From Sulfurimicrobium sp963779055 (GTDB taxonomy: Bacteria > Pseudomonadota > Gammaproteobacteria > Burkholderiales > Sulfuricellaceae): 64,000 bases of DNA. Both the position numbers and the translations under genes were made by a program. The notes beneath the pieces are model-generated. The model saw only the letters and a list, made by a program, of their open reading frames with translations. It was not told the origin of the DNA and made no database searches. The stretch is taken from positions 1,096,099 through 1,160,098 of the forward strand of contig CAVZWN010000004.1 in NCBI GenBank assembly GCA_963779055.1, written 5' to 3'. Below, one piece after another: positions 61,345 to 64,000 of the stretch (positions are counted from its first letter, which is position 1; the number at the start of each line of letters is the position of its first letter).

Positions 61345-63137
61345 CAGACCACCCGCGTCGCCTGATGAACAGCATAGGGCTTTGCCGTTTCCAGACGTGA
61401 CGTCACCTTGTCTGGATGGCGTATATAAAGCGTATTGCCAGACTGAAGATTTCTTTCATTCAGAGGAATCAATTTTCTTTCAAATGGGGAATATGTGAAT
61501 GTGCTGAAACCATAATCCAGCATGGCATTGTGCAGTGCTTCTTCAGAAAACCCATACCTTTCACCACTGCCATTCAATTCCATAATTACCCCAAGCAATG
61601 AATCCTGCGTCAACACCTCACTGCCCCCTGCGATTACCAATGTCTCATAACCTTCGACATCCATTTTGATAAGGACAGGAGAACGTCCACGCAAAACATC
61701 ATCAAGCGTACTTACTGGAACCTGGATAACATCAGCGACTTCCTCGGATTTCGCCACAACATGGTTTACCGTATCCAAACCAGCAGTAAAACTTAGCACC
61801 CCTTCCTCTTGGCCAAGAGCAATGTTCATTGAAGTCACTTTATCATTAAGGTTATTCAGATAAACATTGTCCAATAATCGTTGATAAGAAAATGGAACTG
61901 GCTCAATAGATATTGAATGCGCACCTGTGGCACCACTAGCCAGAATGCTATATAAGCCCACATTTGCGCCAATATCGACAAACAGATCATTTTCTCTAAG
62001 AAAATGCAAAGTAAACGCCATGTCTTCGAATTCTTGCAAACCAGTATAAATAGACATTGTTGCGCCATGCATGCCAGTTGCAACCAGCAAACGAGTGTCA
62101 TCAACAAAGTTTACCGCCACAGGCGCCTTGACCAGGCGACTACCTATCTGCCAGCGAAGAAACCGGGATAATGCAGCCAATTCACGCCCATGGTTTAACG
62201 GGTGCTGCCAAATGACTTTCAGGGTGTTTAGTAAACTCATATGCCCATTTCCATTAATCGCCGATATGCCGATTTGCCTCTTTAATCGGAATTTGAAATT
62301 TGACCAAAGATCAATCATCTTTAACACCCAAGAAGGAGCAACCTTATTCTTGATTTTAATCTGCGCATATTCCTTCAGGATTTCTTCTGTTCTCCCGAGC
62401 CCGACTCCCCCTTCTCGCCAGGCGGAGAAAACCACATTTTTCATTATTACACGTGGAAAATCATGGTAAGCACGCAATAAATGCTCATAGTCCATTGAAA
62501 AAACATTATTAGTATCAAACAGGCCGTAACGCGCGAACATGCGCCAGTTTGTAAATAACCCCTGATGCGGCAATGACATGCGAAACAGCAGGCTACGCTT
62601 GCTGAACCTTGAAGAATATCGACGGGGTGCGATCCATACTATTTCATCGGAATTATTTTCCCTTACTCGCTGCACTCTTGCGCTAATCAACATATCTCGC
62701 TGTGCATCAACACCAACCATCATGCGACTAACCACATCCCTCCCGACGAGATAATCACCCGCCCCCTGGAAATTCAAATAATCGCCCGATGACAACAAAG
62801 CCGCCTTGTTAAACGCATCGCTTATACCACTGTCAGGCTCACTGATCCAGTAGTCAATTACATGCTCATATTTCCTGATGACATCCTGCGTGCCATCCGT
62901 TGATCCACCATCGATCACTATAAATTCGATATTGCCATAATCTTGATCTAAGACACTCTGGATCGTATGTTCGAGGAACTGCACCCCATTAAACACCACC
63001 GTCAATATGCTTACTAATGGCTTATCTGGCTGCGAATGCTTGAATTTACCCTGCATGCGCAAACCACCATTACCCAGTCGTGCCGCATTAGGAGGAGAAA
63101 ACAGAAACCTATCAACACTTACATCTTGTGATTTCAT
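61344..63137 (-). CDS. GT2 glycosyltransferase fused to FkbM methyltransferase
   Basis: 597-residue two-domain protein. Residues about 38-270: GT2 (VSILTVVFNGVQFLEHTIQS, IEFIVIDGGSTDGTQDVI, SGDYLNFQGAGDYL), a WcaE-like GT-A fold. A linker of about 100 residues follows; then residues about 370-575: FkbM methyltransferase (LFVDIGANVGLYSILASG, PVLIKMDVEGYETLVIAGGS). One polypeptide probably adds a sugar and then methylates it or a neighbour. Both active sites look intact. The start ATG at 63137 gives a long N-terminal tail before the GT2 domain, so a later start is possible. Confidence 0.83.
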   Translation of the reverse strand: MKSQDVSVDRFLFSPPNAARLGNGGLRMQGKFKHSQPDKPLVSILTVVFNGVQFLEHTIQSVLDQDYGNIEFIVIDGGSTDGTQDVIRKYEHVIDYWISEPDSGISDAFNKAALLSSGDYLNFQGAGDYLVGRDVVSRMMVGVDAQRDMLISARVQRVRENNSDEIVWIAPRRYSSRFSKRSLLFRMSLPHQGLFTNWRMFARYGLFDTNNVFSMDYEHLLRAYHDFPRVIMKNVVFSAWREGGVGLGRTEEILKEYAQIKIKNKVAPSWVLKMIDLWSNFKFRLKRQIGISAINGNGHMSLLNTLKVIWQHPLNHGRELAALSRFLRWQIGSRLVKAPVAVNFVDDTRLLVATGMHGATMSIYTGLQEFEDMAFTLHFLRENDLFVDIGANVGLYSILASGATGAHSISIEPVPFSYQRLLDNVYLNNLNDKVTSMNIALGQEEGVLSFTAGLDTVNHVVAKSEEVADVIQVPVSTLDDVLRGRSPVLIKMDVEGYETLVIAGGSEVLTQDSLLGVIMELNGSGERYGFSEEALHNAMLDYGFSTFTYSPFERKLIPLNERNLQSGNTLYIRHPDKVTSRLETAKPYAVHQATRVV

Positions 63138-63202
63138 ATAGGGAGTAGGGCAAGAGCCACATTACATATGGAATAAAATTTGACCGGCATGGGACTCATG
63201 TA

Positions 63203-64000
63203 TCACAGATATCGAAATACAAATGAATCTGAATAACGCCTCTTTATCTGAATAACAATATAAACAGAAACTACAGACATCATGAATGTTACAAACCAGT
63301 ATCCGGAACCGAAAATACTTTTAACCATGATGTCCGCGGCATTGTTTGTATACACATGCAGAACCAGTACAAGCATAGAGTTATGACCGAATTGGACTAA
63401 AACATCTTTTGCGAGCCCTATTTGGCAAACTGTGGAATTACTGCACCGGTATAACAAGCCAATTAGCAACAAAGCCACTGAAAGTGTAAAAGGGATAGAC
63501 AGCCAAAGATTACCGATGACTTTTGTTGCGAGATCCAGCGACTGCATTGCTCCCAGGTAAACGAGCAAAGCAAGCAGGGCGCCCGGAACAGCAACCCCAA
63601 ACCATTTAGACGATAACCAGCGCTCGTGATATTGGTAAAACAGATATCCCATCACGATCCATGGCAGGGCCACCAAGCCTTTATCCAGCCCGAATGGAAG
63701 AGTTACATAATGCGCGCTTAACCATGCCACTGTCGCACTCGTCCCAAGTAAAACCGCGGGGTGAAACTGAAAAGTTTTAACCACAAAGAAAGTGATCGAT
63801 CTCCCCCAAAACAGTGCAGGCAAAAACCACAACACAAAACCATAGTGATGCATATGTTCCGAGTCCGCCCAAAACAACATTCCGGTCAGGCTTTCTGTCA
63901 AAGCTTCAATTGGGCGATTTAACAGGAGATTTTTTATAAGTGTTACAAAAAAACCTAACGCTCCGAAGATCACGAAGGGCACGATCAAACGATTAACGCC
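63203..64000 (-). CDS. Acyltransferase 3 family protein, partial (runs off the window)
   Basis: Polytopic membrane O-acyltransferase that acetylates exported polysaccharide sugars. The C-terminal part is visible with about seven hydrophobic segments; YGFVLWFLPALFWGRSITFF and FGHNSMLVLVLHVYTNN are family-like (W-F-L-P and the L-H region). The N-terminal part with the catalytic His is beyond the window edge: the frame is open to base 64000. It is the most upstream gene seen of the minus-strand exopolysaccharide run, 65 bases before the GT2-FkbM gene. Confidence 0.75.
   Translation of the reverse strand, partial: GVNRLIVPFVIFGALGFFVTLIKNLLLNRPIEALTESLTGMLFWADSEHMHHYGFVLWFLPALFWGRSITFFVVKTFQFHPAVLLGTSATVAWLSAHYVTLPFGLDKGLVALPWIVMGYLFYQYHERWLSSKWFGVAVPGALLALLVYLGAMQSLDLATKVIGNLWLSIPFTLSVALLLIGLLYRCSNSTVCQIGLAKDVLVQFGHNSMLVLVLHVYTNNAADIMVKSIFGSGYWFVTFMMSVVSVYIVIQIKRRYSDSFVFRYL

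Noticed and set aside
1..64000. CRISPR array, tRNA, rRNA, prophage or insertion sequence
   Set aside because: No direct repeats with regular spacers, no cloverleaf-like or rRNA sequence, and no transposase, integrase or phage structural gene were recognised in any part of the window.

Overview
This window reads as chromosome from a betaproteobacterium, most likely of the Nitrosomonadales type (Gallionella, Sulfuricella or Nitrosomonas relatives). The signs are gatCAB divergent from mreBCD-mrdA-rodA, the dusB-fis-purH-purD order, a Calvin-cycle/glycolysis operon tkt-gap-pgk-pyk-fba, and a giant DUF3683-type FAD/Fe-S oxidoreductase. This placement is inference from gene order; there is no rRNA or tRNA gene here to confirm it. 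No phage, insertion sequence or CRISPR array is visible, and no gene-free stretch exceeds about 300 bases.

Layout. 0.1-3.5 kb: ampG-like transporter, exonuclease III, pyrE and a DUF4124 envelope protein. 3.5-6.9 kb: gatC-gatA-gatB (minus strand), the Glu/Asp-tRNA amidotransferase. 7-12.9 kb: the cell-shape operon mreB-mreC-mreD-mrdA-rodA plus a YqaA-family protein. 13-18.9 kb: the FAD/Fe-S oxidoreductase, a HIT protein and an unknown protein. 18.9-21 kb: phoB-phoR with a three-repeat Pho box. 21-26 kb: dusB-fis-purH-purD-tsaC. 26-33.1 kb: the carbon operon. 33.4-38 kb: inositol-phosphatase family protein, thioredoxin-like protein, rsmE, argA and a Tim44-like protein. 38-52.6 kb: a tightly packed LPS core operon headed by msbA. 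52.8-64 kb: an exopolysaccharide operon interrupted by three toxin-antitoxin modules (55.7-58.2 kb). The last 6 kb looks more A/T-rich than the rest, which suggests acquisition.

Two properties cut across the genes. First, nine within-operon gene junctions between 5 and 34 kb carry a hairpin whose arms are tandem degenerate 7-mers or 8-mers. Each begins inside, or within a few bases of, the stop codon of the upstream gene. The 'word' differs between loci but the construction is the same. All four junctions of the tkt-gap-pgk-pyk-fba operon and both of gatCAB have one, while the ends of these operons have ordinary bidirectional terminators. This is the most unusual structure in the window.

Second, nine single-base frameshifts break eight otherwise well-conserved genes (ampG, xth, DUF4124, gatB, the DUF3683 oxidoreductase twice, the inositol-phosphatase family gene, the Tim44-like gene and the undecaprenyl-phosphate sugar transferase). 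Because essential genes are among them, sequencing or assembly error is more likely than gene decay. I therefore annotate them as whole genes and give the break points.
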